DNA of 64,000 bases, from contig JAGWWF010000004.1 of the NCBI GenBank assembly GCA_018970445.1, forward strand, positions 62,001 to 126,000, written 5' to 3'. The stretch comes from Alphaproteobacteria bacterium. GTDB taxonomy: Bacteria; Pseudomonadota; Alphaproteobacteria; Sphingomonadales; Sphingomonadaceae. The notes under the pieces are model-generated. The model saw nothing but the letters and a program-made list of their open reading frames with translations. It searched no databases and was not told where the DNA came from. Positions within the stretch are counted from its first letter, which is position 1. Every line of letters starts with the position of its first letter. Below, piece after piece: positions 36,914 to 45,011 of this stretch. The position numbers and the translations under genes were made by a program.

Positions 36914-37519
36914 ATGCGCCCGCCACCCCTGATTCGCCCCGCCACCCCGGCTGACCGGCCGGCGATGCGCGCGGTGCTGGCCGATGCCTTTGCCGATGAT
37001 CCGGCGCTGGCCTGGAGCTTTCCCGATGCCGCCCGCCGCCCGGCCCGGCTGCGGCGCTTTTTCGATCTGATCCTGCACGCCGCGCCCCGGCTGGAACGGG
37101 CGCATCTGGCCTTCGATGCCGATGGCGGCCTGGCCGGCGTGGCGCTGTGGCGGCCGCCGGGCGATTGGGCGCTGCCGCTGCCGGTGCTGCTGGCCAATGT
37201 GCCGCGCCTGATCGGCTGTTTCGGGCTGGCGCTGCCGCGCAACCTGGGCCTGATGGGCGCGATGGATCATCAGCATGATCGCCGCCCGCACCATTATCTG
37301 CAATTCATCGGCGTGGCGGCCGCCGCGCAGGGCCGGGGCGTGGGCGGGGCGCTGCTGCGCGCCGGGATCGCACGGGCGTCCGGCACCCCCTGCTATCTGG
37401 AAACCGCCACGCCGGCCAATGTGGGCCTGTATCAGGCGCATGGCTTTGGCATCCGCAACCAGTGGCGGCACCGCGATGCGCCCGATTTCTGGTCGATGTG
37501 GCACCCCGGTTCAGGGTGA
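36914..37519 (+). CDS. GNAT-family N-acetyltransferase
   Basis: A 201-residue acetyltransferase. N-terminal LIRPATPADRPAMRAVLADAF, then the acetyl-CoA-binding motif in LQFIGVAAAAQGRGVGGALL and LETATPANVGLYQAHGF near the C terminus. The acceptor is unknown; the family ranges from antibiotics to proteins. The gene's end overlaps the convergent phytase-like gene by 9 nt. Confidence 0.88.
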   Translation: MRPPPLIRPATPADRPAMRAVLADAFADDPALAWSFPDAARRPARLRRFFDLILHAAPRLERAHLAFDADGGLAGVALWRPPGDWALPLPVLLANVPRLIGCFGLALPRNLGLMGAMDHQHDRRPHHYLQFIGVAAAAQGRGVGGALLRAGIARASGTPCYLETATPANVGLYQAHGFGIRNQWRHRDAPDFWSMWHPGSG

Positions 37520-38524
37520 CGGCAGCGGATCCATCGCCAGTTGCAGCAGCAGCGTGCGCTGACCCAGGCTGAAATTGTCGTCCGACACCAGGAACAGGCT
37601 GGTCTGCCCGCCGCTGCGCACCAGCGTCAACCCTTCCATATTGTCGATCGGCCACGGCCCGCCGCTGCCCCAGCGCGCCAGCAACTGCATCGACGCGGTC
37701 TCGCCGCCCGCCAGCACCGGGCCCAGATCGATCAGCGTGATCGCCGCTCCCACCGACACGCCGTCGAACCTGCGGTGCAGCACCAGCAGCCGCCGCGCAT
37801 CCAGCAGCGTGGCATCGGTGGGCAAAAAACCGGGCGGCACCGGCACGCCGATCTGGCGGGTGGTGCCATCGGGGGCCGTCAGCAGGGCGGCGGCCACGCC
37901 GGGGGCCGGCCGCGCCTCTTCGGCAATCCACAGGCTGTGGCCATCGGGCAGCAGCGCCAGCGCCTCGCCGCCGCCATTGCCCGGCCAGCTGATCGCGCCG
38001 GTGCGGAACATGGTGCCTTCGGTGCGGAACGGCGGTGCCAGCCCGGCCAGCACCAGGATGCGGTGGCGCTGTTCCAGGCTGATCAGCGTGCGGCCGCCGG
38101 GCGTGATCACGATGGCTTCGGCATCCAGATCGGATTTTTCGGCGCCGGCGGCAAAGCCGGCCATGCGGGCCGCCGCAACGCCCGTCAGCCGGCCATCGGC
38201 CAGCCGCAGCACCAGCCCCAGCCACTGGCCGGCATCGGTCACGGCGACCAGCCGGCCATCGCCCGCCGCCGCCAGCCCCGACAGGCCGCCAAAGCCGGGA
38301 TCATCGCTGGCCAGCGCCAGCGCGCCCGCCAGCCGGAACGGGCCGATGCGGGTGCCAATCCCGTCCAGCGGCCGCGCCGTGATCGCCACGGCGCGATCCT
38401 GGGCCGGCGGCGCGGCACGGGCGATCGGCCCCAGTTCATGCCACAGGATCGACAGCGCCAGCGGGATCAGCAGCAGCGCCAGCGCCCAGGGGGCATGGCG
38501 CGTCAGGCGGGCGGCGATGGTCAT
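37511..38524 (-). CDS. Membrane-anchored esterase-like phytase-family protein
   Basis: About 337 residues. An N-terminal signal-anchor (PWALALLLIPLALSILW) precedes a propeller-like domain of the esterase-like phytase family: FGGLSGLAAAGDGRLVAVTD, KSDLDAEAIVITPGGR, GNGGGEALALLPDGHSLWIA and WPIDNMEGLTLV. Members are periplasmic or surface proteins, some with phosphatase or phytase activity; activity here is unproven. Two in-frame ATGs (38536, 38524) lack a good ribosome site; the second gives the more usual N terminus. Confidence 0.85.
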   Translation of the reverse strand: MTIAARLTRHAPWALALLLIPLALSILWHELGPIARAAPPAQDRAVAITARPLDGIGTRIGPFRLAGALALASDDPGFGGLSGLAAAGDGRLVAVTDAGQWLGLVLRLADGRLTGVAAARMAGFAAGAEKSDLDAEAIVITPGGRTLISLEQRHRILVLAGLAPPFRTEGTMFRTGAISWPGNGGGEALALLPDGHSLWIAEEARPAPGVAAALLTAPDGTTRQIGVPVPPGFLPTDATLLDARRLLVLHRRFDGVSVGAAITLIDLGPVLAGGETASMQLLARWGSGGPWPIDNMEGLTLVRSGGQTSLFLVSDDNFSLGQRTLLLQLAMDPLPSP

Positions 38525-38804
38525 CACGGGCAGCATAGCGGCAGTTGCAGCAGCACGGAACCGCGGCGCTGTCCTACACGGGCAAAGCCTGTCATGATGG
38601 CGATGATGGCTGCCAATCGGTAATTATCGTGCAATTTCAATGCTGAATTCCGGCAGATTCGTCTTATCTGTCAAAACTGGCGGGCGGCAGCGCCCGGGTT
38701 GCTGTTCCTTCTCATGGCAGGATCGGGGCGGCGGACGCCCTCCCGGCGCGGGCGGGGCGATTCGGCGCTGGCCGCGCCCGTGCCAAGCCGCTATCGCACC
38801 GGTC

Positions 38805-40577
38805 ATGACCCCCCGGCAGTTATTGAAACAGGTGTTCGGCCACGATGATTTTCGCGGGCCGCAGGCCCGGATCATCGCCGATGTGCTGGCCGGGCGCGAC
38901 GTGCTGACCATCATGCCAACGGGCGCGGGCAAATCCATCTGCTATCAGTTGCCGGCGCTGATCCGGCCGGGCACCGGCATCGTCATCTCGCCGCTGATCG
39001 CCCTGATGGAAGATCAGGTGCAGGCACTGCGCGCCGTGGGCGTGCGCGCCGCCACGCTGAACAGCCAATCGGCCGACAGCGGCCGGGTGTGGCGCGACAT
39101 GGCCGATGGCCAGCTCGATCTGCTCTATGTCTCCCCCGAACGGGCGCTGATGGACGGCTTTGGCGCCTTGTTGCAGCGCACCGAAATCGCGCTGATCGCC
39201 ATCGATGAAGCGCACTGCGTCAGCCAGTGGGGCCATGATTTCCGCCCCGAATATCGCCGGCTGCGATCCTTGTGCGATGCCCTGCCGGGCGTGCCGCGCA
39301 TCGCGCTGACCGCCACCGCCGATCGGGAAACCCGCGCCGATATCGCCGTGCAGCTGGGCATCGCCGCCGATCGCATCACCCTGTCGGGCTTTGACCGGCC
39401 CAACATCCGCTATGAAGTGGCCGGCAAGGACAATCTGCGCCGCCAGCTGCTGGCGTTTCTGGCCGGCCAAGGCGGGCAGGCCGGCATCATCTATGCCCCC
39501 ACCCGCGCCGCGACCGAAACCATCTGCGGCTGGCTGACCGAGGCAGGCCTGCGCGCCCGGCCCTATCACGCCGGGCTGGATGCCGGCACCCGCAGCCGCC
39601 ACCAGGCCGATTTCGTCGCCGCCGAAGACATGGTGATGGTAGCCACCATCGCCTTTGGCATGGGCATCAACAAGCCGGACGTGCGCTTTGTCGCCCATGC
39701 CGGCCTGCCCAAATCGATCGAATCCTATTATCAGGAAACCGGCCGCGCCGGCCGCGATGGCGATCCGGCGGTGGCGCATCTGATCTGGGGCGGCGAGGAT
39801 GTGGCGCGGCTGCGCGGCTTCATCGCCGCCGGCGAGGGCAGCGAGGCGCACAAGGCCAGCGAGACGCGGCGGATGAACGCGCTGATCGGCTTTCTGGATA
39901 CCGCCGCCTGCCGCCGCGCCGCGCTGCTGCGCTATTTCGGTGAACAGCCGCCCGAACGCTGTGGCAATTGCGACAATTGCCTGAACCCGCCCACGCTGGT
40001 GGATGCCACCGAAGCGGCGCGCAAGCTGTTATCGGCCGTGTATCGCACCGGCCAGCGGTTCGGCATCGGCCATCTGACCGAGGTGCTGGCCGGCAAGGCC
40101 AGCGAAAAGGTGAGGAAATTCGGCCACGACCGCAGCAGCGTGTTCGGCATCGGCCGCGACTGGCCGGCCGAACAATGGCGCTCGCTTGGCCGCCAGCTGG
40201 AAGCGATCGACGCGCTGGAACGCGACGCGCAGGGCGGCGGCCTGGTGCTGGGCCCTGCCGCCCGCGCCATCCTGAAGGGGGAAGTGCCGATCGCCATGAA
40301 GCAGGTGACGGCGCGGCGGGCCACGGCCAGGGCCGGCGCTGCCGCCGAACTGGCCGCCAGCGATCAGCCGCTGTTCGAAACGCTGCGCGCCCTGCGCCGG
40401 CAACTGGCGGCGCAGGCCGGGGTGCCGCCCTATATCGTGTTTTCCGATGCGACGCTGCGCGCCATGGCCGCCAGCCGCCCCCGCGATCTGGCCGGCATGG
40501 CCCGCATTCCCGGCGTGGGCGCGGTGAAGCTGGACAGCTGGGGCGCGGTTTTCCTGGCCGCGATCAACGGCGATTGA
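38805..40577 (+). CDS. recQ: ATP-dependent DNA helicase RecQ
   Basis: A 590-residue superfamily 2 helicase. Walker A MPTGAGKS at 37-44, DEAH box in AIDEAHCVSQWGHDFRPEY, motif VI in YYQETGRAGRDG, zinc-binding Cys set (CRRAALLRYFGE ... CGNCDNC), a winged-helix RQC domain, and a C-terminal HRDC domain (PLFETLRALRRQLA). It unwinds DNA 3'-5' in recombination repair. The ATG at 38805 is the family start; about 268 bp separate it from the divergent phytase-like gene, with an AT-richer stretch near 38615-38680 that may hold the promoter. No alphaproteobacterial LexA site (GTTC-N7-GTTC) was found. Confidence 0.96.
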   Translation: MTPRQLLKQVFGHDDFRGPQARIIADVLAGRDVLTIMPTGAGKSICYQLPALIRPGTGIVISPLIALMEDQVQALRAVGVRAATLNSQSADSGRVWRDMADGQLDLLYVSPERALMDGFGALLQRTEIALIAIDEAHCVSQWGHDFRPEYRRLRSLCDALPGVPRIALTATADRETRADIAVQLGIAADRITLSGFDRPNIRYEVAGKDNLRRQLLAFLAGQGGQAGIIYAPTRAATETICGWLTEAGLRARPYHAGLDAGTRSRHQADFVAAEDMVMVATIAFGMGINKPDVRFVAHAGLPKSIESYYQETGRAGRDGDPAVAHLIWGGEDVARLRGFIAAGEGSEAHKASETRRMNALIGFLDTAACRRAALLRYFGEQPPERCGNCDNCLNPPTLVDATEAARKLLSAVYRTGQRFGIGHLTEVLAGKASEKVRKFGHDRSSVFGIGRDWPAEQWRSLGRQLEAIDALERDAQGGGLVLGPAARAILKGEVPIAMKQVTARRATARAGAAAELAASDQPLFETLRALRRQLAAQAGVPPYIVFSDATLRAMAASRPRDLAGMARIPGVGAVKLDSWGAVFLAAINGD

Positions 40578-41069
40578 TCAGCGGCAGCGGTTCGCCGATC
40601 GTTCGATGGCCGAACCGGTGAGCCCGCCGACCAGACCACCGATCAACAGGCCGACACCGCGTTCGCGCCGGTTGGCCAGGCCAAAGCCCAGCGCCGCGCC
40701 GGCCAGCGCCCCGGTGCTGGCCCCGCGACCGCTGGGCGGCAGGCAACGGCCATCGGCCGGATCGTCGTGATAACCGGCGCGCCAGCCATCGCTTCTCAGC
40801 GGCGGCGGCCCGTCGCCATAACCCATGGCGGCATAACCCTGGGGCGGATAGCCATAGGGCGGCGGTGCGGTGCCGGGGCGCGGCGCCCAGCCAGCCGCTG
40901 CCGGTGCCTGTGCCTCACCCGCGGCGGCCGGTGCCGGGGGCGGCACCGGGGTGGGCGCCGTGAGCACCACCGGCTGGCCGGGACGCATCAGCGCAGCGGG
41001 CTGCGCCAGCACCGGCGTTGCCGCAAGCAGGGCCATCAGGGCAAACAGGGGGGCGAAACGGTTCATCAT
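40578..41069 (-). CDS. Exported glycine-zipper protein, Pro-rich
   Basis: About 163 residues: signal peptide (FAPLFALMALLAATPVLAQ), a Pro/Ala/Gly/Tyr-rich middle (GTAPPPYGYPPQGYAAMGYG), and a C-terminal glycine-zipper segment (GALAGAALGFGLANR ... GVGLLIGGLVGGLTGSAIE) like the 2TM-glycine-zipper envelope proteins. Two adjacent ATGs (41069, 41066); no clear ribosome site. The stop abuts the recQ stop on the other strand. Function unknown; envelope structure is likely. Confidence 0.72.
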   Translation of the reverse strand: MMNRFAPLFALMALLAATPVLAQPAALMRPGQPVVLTAPTPVPPPAPAAAGEAQAPAAAGWAPRPGTAPPPYGYPPQGYAAMGYGDGPPPLRSDGWRAGYHDDPADGRCLPPSGRGASTGALAGAALGFGLANRRERGVGLLIGGLVGGLTGSAIERSANRCR

Positions 41070-41175
41070 GCGGTCATGCTGCGGGGGCCATGGTGAACCA
41101 TCGCTGAACCCGATTGCCCGATGGCCCAAGTGGAGGCAGACTGATGCCGATTACCCCAGCGCCAAGGAGACCCAC

Positions 41176-41484
41176 ATGCGCACTCTGATCAGCCTGGCCG
41201 CCGCCCTGGCCATTGCCGCGCCCGCCGTGGCCCAGACCAAACCGGCCAGCGGGGCGGTGCCCCAGATGTTCGAAACCGGCGGCAAGACCTATGCCACGCT
41301 GGAAGAATGCCAGCGCGCGAAAAAGCGGGCACGGACCCGCGCCACAATCGCCGGGGCCGTGATCGCCGGGGCCGGAGCGGCCGCGCTGGGCGGCAATGTC
41401 GGCGAAACCGCGCTGGTTGCCGGGGCTGGCGCACTGGCCGGCCGCGAAATCGCCAAGGCAACATCCAAGAACAAGCAGTGCTGA
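41176..41484 (+). CDS. Small exported glycine-zipper protein
   Basis: A 102-residue protein with signal peptide (MRTLISLAAALAIAAPAVAQ), a short region with one Cys (TLEECQRAKKRARTRAT) and a glycine-zipper (IAGAVIAGAGAAALGG ... ALVAGAGALAGREIA), ending in Cys (KNKQC). AAGGAGA lies 6 nt ahead of the ATG. It is divergent from the other glycine-zipper gene and convergent with the binding-protein gene (1 bp apart). Confidence 0.78.
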   Translation: MRTLISLAAALAIAAPAVAQTKPASGAVPQMFETGGKTYATLEECQRAKKRARTRATIAGAVIAGAGAAALGGNVGETALVAGAGALAGREIAKATSKNKQC

Positions 41485-41485
41485 A

Positions 41486-42892
41486 CTATTCGGCGGCGAT
41501 GCGGCCCAGCGGATGGCGGCCCAGCCGATTGGCCTGAAAGCCGGTCAGCCGATCCGCCACCAGGGCCCAGCGCACCGGCCGCAGCAGCGGCACGAAGGCC
41601 GGATCGGCCATCAGCGACTGTTCGGCCGCCACCGCCAGCGCCAGCCGGCGGGCCGGATCATTGCCGGCCGCCGCGGCCTGGGCCAGCAACCGGTCGGCCT
41701 GCGGGCTGCACGGCCGCGCCCGGCCACAGCGCCACCGCGCCAGGTGCGCCAGCACATCGGGCACCAGGGCGGCCTGTTCGACCAGGGCCAGATCGGCCTG
41801 CCCGGCCGGTGCCGAATCGAGCGTGATGCCGACAGGGGCAAGGCTGGTGGCCAGTGCTTGCGCCAGTTGCCGCCATTCCGGCCCCTCCGGTGCTGACAGG
41901 GTGAGCCGCACAGGGGCATCCGGCCGGTGGCCGGCCGCCGCGAGCAGGGCCAGCGCCTGCGCCCGGCGTTCGGCTGGTGGCCGCGCCCGATCATCGGTGG
42001 CCGGCGGCAGATCGGGCCACAGCCGGGCTTGCGGTGCCAGTGCCGCCAGGGCGATGCGGTTGGCCAGCGGCGCGCCATCGGCGGCCAGCAGCAGCGCCCG
42101 GCGCAGCCGCCCATCGGCCAGAACCCCGCTGGTGCGCAGGCGCAGGCCAATCACGCCGTCCACCGCCTCCACCCGGATGGCGCGGCCCTGGCCGCTGGCC
42201 CGCGCTGCGCCCAGACCGGCCAGCCCGGCCCCGAGCACCAGCGCCCGCCGGCCAGCGGCAAAATCGGCGATGGCGGTTGCCACCGGCTGAACCGTCACAC
42301 TGATGCGGGCGGCGCGGGCGGCCGGCTGGGCCAGATCGGCACGGCGATCAAGCTGCCAGCCGCTGCCATCGCGGCGGGCGGCATAGGGGCCCGGAAAGGC
42401 GCGGCCACGCCGATCCCGCACCGCCAGCGCCGGCTCGGCCAGCCAGTCCAGCAGCTGCGGCGTGGCCGGGCGCGGTGCCAGCTCCACCACGCGGGCAATG
42501 GGCGCCCGCGCCGTGCCGCGCCCGGCCAGGCCGGCCGCCGCCAGCACCGGGCGGTGCCGTCGCGGCGTGCGTTGCAGCCCCAGGACCACATCACGGGCCG
42601 TCAATTCGCGGCCGGAGCCCGTTGGCGAAGGCCAGCGCACCGGTGCCAGCCGCAGGATCAGATCATTGCCATCGTCCAGAAACCGCCAGCTGGTGGCAAG
42701 GCCCGGGGCGATCTCGCCACCGGGGCCACGGGTGATCAGTGTGGCCTCGCTGGCTTCGGCGGCCAGATGGGCGGCCATGGCCGGCGCTTCCGGCCCATCA
42801 CCGGCGACGGCCACGGCCAGCGTGCCGCCCGGCGGTTCGGCCGAGCAGGCCGCCAGCAGCAGCGCAACGGGGAAGGCGGCAACGGCACGCAT
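41486..42892 (-). CDS. Solute-binding-like lipoprotein (ABC peptide-binding family 5)
   Basis: A 468-residue lipoprotein (MRAVAAFPVALLLAACS, lipobox LAAC). The body resembles family 5 extracellular binding proteins: EIAPGLATSWRFLDDGNDLILRL, RELTARDVVLGLQR, and SADGA-like and HPLGRIAAE parts near the end. It is shorter and more diverged than typical DppA/OppA. No permease or ATPase genes are adjacent, so it may be an orphan. Divergent from the cysteine synthase gene with about 80 bp between. Confidence 0.72.
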   Translation of the reverse strand: MRAVAAFPVALLLAACSAEPPGGTLAVAVAGDGPEAPAMAAHLAAEASEATLITRGPGGEIAPGLATSWRFLDDGNDLILRLAPVRWPSPTGSGRELTARDVVLGLQRTPRRHRPVLAAAGLAGRGTARAPIARVVELAPRPATPQLLDWLAEPALAVRDRRGRAFPGPYAARRDGSGWQLDRRADLAQPAARAARISVTVQPVATAIADFAAGRRALVLGAGLAGLGAARASGQGRAIRVEAVDGVIGLRLRTSGVLADGRLRRALLLAADGAPLANRIALAALAPQARLWPDLPPATDDRARPPAERRAQALALLAAAGHRPDAPVRLTLSAPEGPEWRQLAQALATSLAPVGITLDSAPAGQADLALVEQAALVPDVLAHLARWRCGRARPCSPQADRLLAQAAAAGNDPARRLALAVAAEQSLMADPAFVPLLRPVRWALVADRLTGFQANRLGRHPLGRIAAE

Positions 42893-42973
42893 CGGCCACC
42901 ACTGTAATGGGGCTTGGGGCAGGTTCAACCAAGCTTGCTTGTGAAGCCCGGCCTGACCGGGGTAAACAGGGGC

Positions 42974-43948
42974 ATGGACATTGCGCATGACATCATCGGC
43001 CTTGTTGGCAACACGCCGCTGCTGCGCCTGCACGGGCCCAGTGCCGAAACCGGCTGCACCATCCTGGGCAAGGCCGAATTCCTCAATCCCGGCGGCAGCG
43101 TGAAGGACCGCGCCGCGCTGGGCATCATCGAGGACGCCGAACAGCGCGGCGTGTTGCAGCCTGGCGGCATCATCGTGGAGGGCACCGCTGGCAACACCGG
43201 CATCGGCCTGGCCGTGGTGGGCGCGGCGCGAGGTTACAGGACGATCATCGTGATGCCCGAAACCCAGAGCCGCGAAAAGCAGGACACGCTGCGCGCGCTG
43301 GGGGCCGAACTGGTGCTGGTGCCAGCAGCGCCCTATGCCAACCCCGGCCATTATGTGCACACGTCGCGCCGCATCGCCACGGAAACGCCGGGCGCCATCT
43401 GGGCCAACCAGTTCGACAATGTTGCCAACCGCCTGGCCCATATCCGCACCACCGCCCCGGAAATCTGGCGGCAGACGGGTGGGCGCATCGATGGCTTCAC
43501 CTGCGCCGTGGGCACCGGCGGCACACTGGCCGGCGTGGCGCTGGGCCTGCGCGCCGAAAAGCCCGGCATCATGATCGCGCTGACCGATCCCGAAGGCGCG
43601 GCGCTGTACAATTATTTTGCCAGCGGCGAATTGCGCGCCGAAGGCAGCAGCGTGTCGGAAGGCATTGGCCAGTCACGCATCACCGGCAATCTGGATGGGC
43701 TGTCGGTTGACGCCCAGTTCCGGATTTCGGATGCGGAAGGGCTGGCCTGGGTGCGGCGCCTGAATGCCGAGGAGGGCCTGTGCCTGGGCCTCTCGTCGGG
43801 CATCAATGTTGCCGGCGCGGTGCGGCTGGCGCGACTGATGGGGCCGGGGCATGTGATCGCAACCATCTTGTGCGACAGTGGTTTGCGCTATCTTTCCACG
43901 ATTTACAATTCGGATTGGCTGGCCGCCAAGGGGCTTGCCCCAGCCTGA
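42974..43948 (+). CDS. Cysteine synthase family PLP enzyme
   Basis: A 324-residue beta-family PLP enzyme. PLP Lys44 in LNPGGSVKDRAALG, EGTAGNTGIGLAVV phosphate region, VGTGGTLAGVALGL and GLCLGLSSGINVAGAV are all present, as in O-acetylserine sulfhydrylase. The sequence TAGNTGIGLA and an LVPAAPYANPGHYV block suggest the CysK/CysM-related group common in alphaproteobacteria. It would make L-cysteine from O-acetylserine and sulfide. Start at ATG 42974 after AGGGG. Confidence 0.92.
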   Translation: MDIAHDIIGLVGNTPLLRLHGPSAETGCTILGKAEFLNPGGSVKDRAALGIIEDAEQRGVLQPGGIIVEGTAGNTGIGLAVVGAARGYRTIIVMPETQSREKQDTLRALGAELVLVPAAPYANPGHYVHTSRRIATETPGAIWANQFDNVANRLAHIRTTAPEIWRQTGGRIDGFTCAVGTGGTLAGVALGLRAEKPGIMIALTDPEGAALYNYFASGELRAEGSSVSEGIGQSRITGNLDGLSVDAQFRISDAEGLAWVRRLNAEEGLCLGLSSGINVAGAVRLARLMGPGHVIATILCDSGLRYLSTIYNSDWLAAKGLAPA

Positions 43949-43969
43949 CCCTGGGCCATAGGATAAGCC

Positions 43970-44188
43970 ATGCAAACCGACGATCCCAACAAGCCGTCAC
44001 GGACTGCGCCCCCGCGCGGCGAGCGGCTGCGCTGGGGCCTGACCGGACTTGCCGCCATCCTGTTGGTGGTGATGATCACCGCCGCCGGCCTGCGCCCGGC
44101 CGGAAGCGATGATCGGCCGGGCACCGGGGAATCGCTGGCCGTGCTGGGCGTTGCCCCCGGCCCGGCGGCACGGCCGCCTGAACCATGA
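43970..44188 (+). CDS. Small single-span membrane protein, unknown
   Basis: A 72-residue protein with a basic N terminus, one membrane segment (WGLTGLAAILLVVMITAAGL) and a short Pro/Gly-rich tail. AGGATAAG precedes the ATG. It lies 21 bp after the cysteine synthase gene and ahead of the mraZ leader. No family recognised; a real small gene is likely because the start and spacing are good. Confidence 0.55.
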   Translation: MQTDDPNKPSRTAPPRGERLRWGLTGLAAILLVVMITAAGLRPAGSDDRPGTGESLAVLGVAPGPAARPPEP

Positions 44189-44355
44189 GGATCGGCCAGT
44201 CTTTCCGCGCGACTCGGATGCAGAACGCGCACCGAATCTGCGCCGCCAACAGGCATGGCCCAGCCAATCTGATCACAGACTTGTCCACAGGCGATTTTTT
44301 GTTGAGAACAATAACAGAACATCCGCCAGATTGGCGACGATTGCCCAAGGATATC

Positions 44356-44409
44356 CCCAGCTGAGACCATTTCAGCCCAATAGATTCCATTGAGGCCCAG
44401 ATGATCCCA
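44356..44409 (-). promoter_or_regulatory. Putative MraZ operator: six 10-bp-phased TGGN repeats
   Basis: On the plus strand NCCA occurs at 44356 (CCCA), 44366 (ACCA), 44376 (CCCA), 44386 (TCCA), 44396 (CCCA) and 44406 (CCCA), exactly every 10 bp. Read on the minus strand these are TGGG or TGGN units with 6-nt spacers. In E. coli MraZ binds TGGGN direct repeats separated by 5 nt upstream of its own gene. A further CCCA at 44344 is 12 bp off, and an in-phase ACCG at 44416 is degenerate. Confidence 0.75.
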
Positions 44410-44420
44410 TGTTAGACCGC

Positions 44421-44429
44421 TTATCCACA
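44421..44429 (+). promoter_or_regulatory. DnaA box (TTATCCACA)
   Basis: A perfect match to the 9-mer DnaA box lies 12 nt after the MraZ-type array and 94 nt before the mraZ start. A second box with one mismatch (TTGTCCACA) is at 44281-44289. Confidence 0.6.
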
Positions 44430-44522
44430 GCGGAATGGGGGGCGTGCGGCCTGAATTTGTCGATCTGATCCGCAGGGCGGCAAAGTGGCGGCAGCAGACC
44501 ATTCCCCGAGAAGGGGTTCTGG

Positions 44523-45011
44523 GTGAGCGAAGCGGCCTTTCAGGGACCGGCGCTGAACGCGATCGACGCGAAGGGACGGCTGCTGATTCCGGCCGGCTTT
44601 CGCGATGTGATCGCGGCGCGTGGCGGTGGCCGCACCGTGAAGGTGAGCATCGGGCTGTCGGGCCGGCGCTGCCTCATGGCCTACAGCAGCGATTATGCCG
44701 ATCGCCTCAAGAGCGAGTTCGATGCCCGTCATGGCGTTTCCATCTCGCCGCAGGCCCTGGCCGAACGCAATGCCCTGTTCGGCTCCACGCTCAGTTTTGC
44801 CATCGACGAAGCCGGCCGCATTGTGCTGCCGCCCGGTGCCAAGCGGGCCGGAGCGATCACGGGCCCGGTGCTGTTCATGGGCATGTGGGATTTCTTTGAG
44901 CTGTGGGATCCGTGGACCTATCTGGCCAACCCGCTGCTGGATGATGGCCAGCGCTGGATGGTGGAAGGCGAGCTGGAGGCCAAAGGCCTGCCGCTGGAGC
45001 GCCCGGCATGA
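44523..45011 (+). CDS. mraZ: Transcriptional regulator MraZ
   Basis: A 162-residue protein with two SpoVT/AbrB-type halves, each carrying the D-x3-R motif: ALNAIDAKGRLLIPAGF and LSFAIDEAGRIVLPPGA. MraZ binds repeats ahead of its own operon and represses dcw expression. Start is a GTG at 44523 after GAGAAGGGG. The 3' end overlaps rsmH by 4 nt (ATGA). It is first in the 18.5-kb division and wall operon. Confidence 0.96.
   Translation: MSEAAFQGPALNAIDAKGRLLIPAGFRDVIAARGGGRTVKVSIGLSGRRCLMAYSSDYADRLKSEFDARHGVSISPQALAERNALFGSTLSFAIDEAGRIVLPPGAKRAGAITGPVLFMGMWDFFELWDPWTYLANPLLDDGQRWMVEGELEAKGLPLERPA

Larger units (their letters stand above)
44189..44522. promoter_or_regulatory. Leader region of the dcw operon
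   Basis: This 334-bp gene-free stretch is more AT-rich than its surroundings. It holds a near-consensus DnaA box (TTGTCCACA, 44281-44289), an AT-rich patch (GATTTTTTGTTGAGAACAAT, 44293-44312), the 10-bp-phased CCCA array (44356-44409), and a perfect DnaA box (44421-44429). No open frame in it looks like a gene. The main promoter for mraZ and the genes downstream should be here, but I cannot assign -35/-10 boxes with confidence. Confidence 0.7.

Noticed and set aside
38537-38804. SOS box ahead of recQ
   Set aside because: No GTTC-N7-GTTC or other LexA-type palindrome is present in this interval.
44189-44522. Replication origin suggested by DnaA boxes in an AT-richer region
   Set aside because: Only one perfect and one imperfect box, no clear unwinding element or dnaA/dnaN/parAB neighbours; a regulatory role is more likely.
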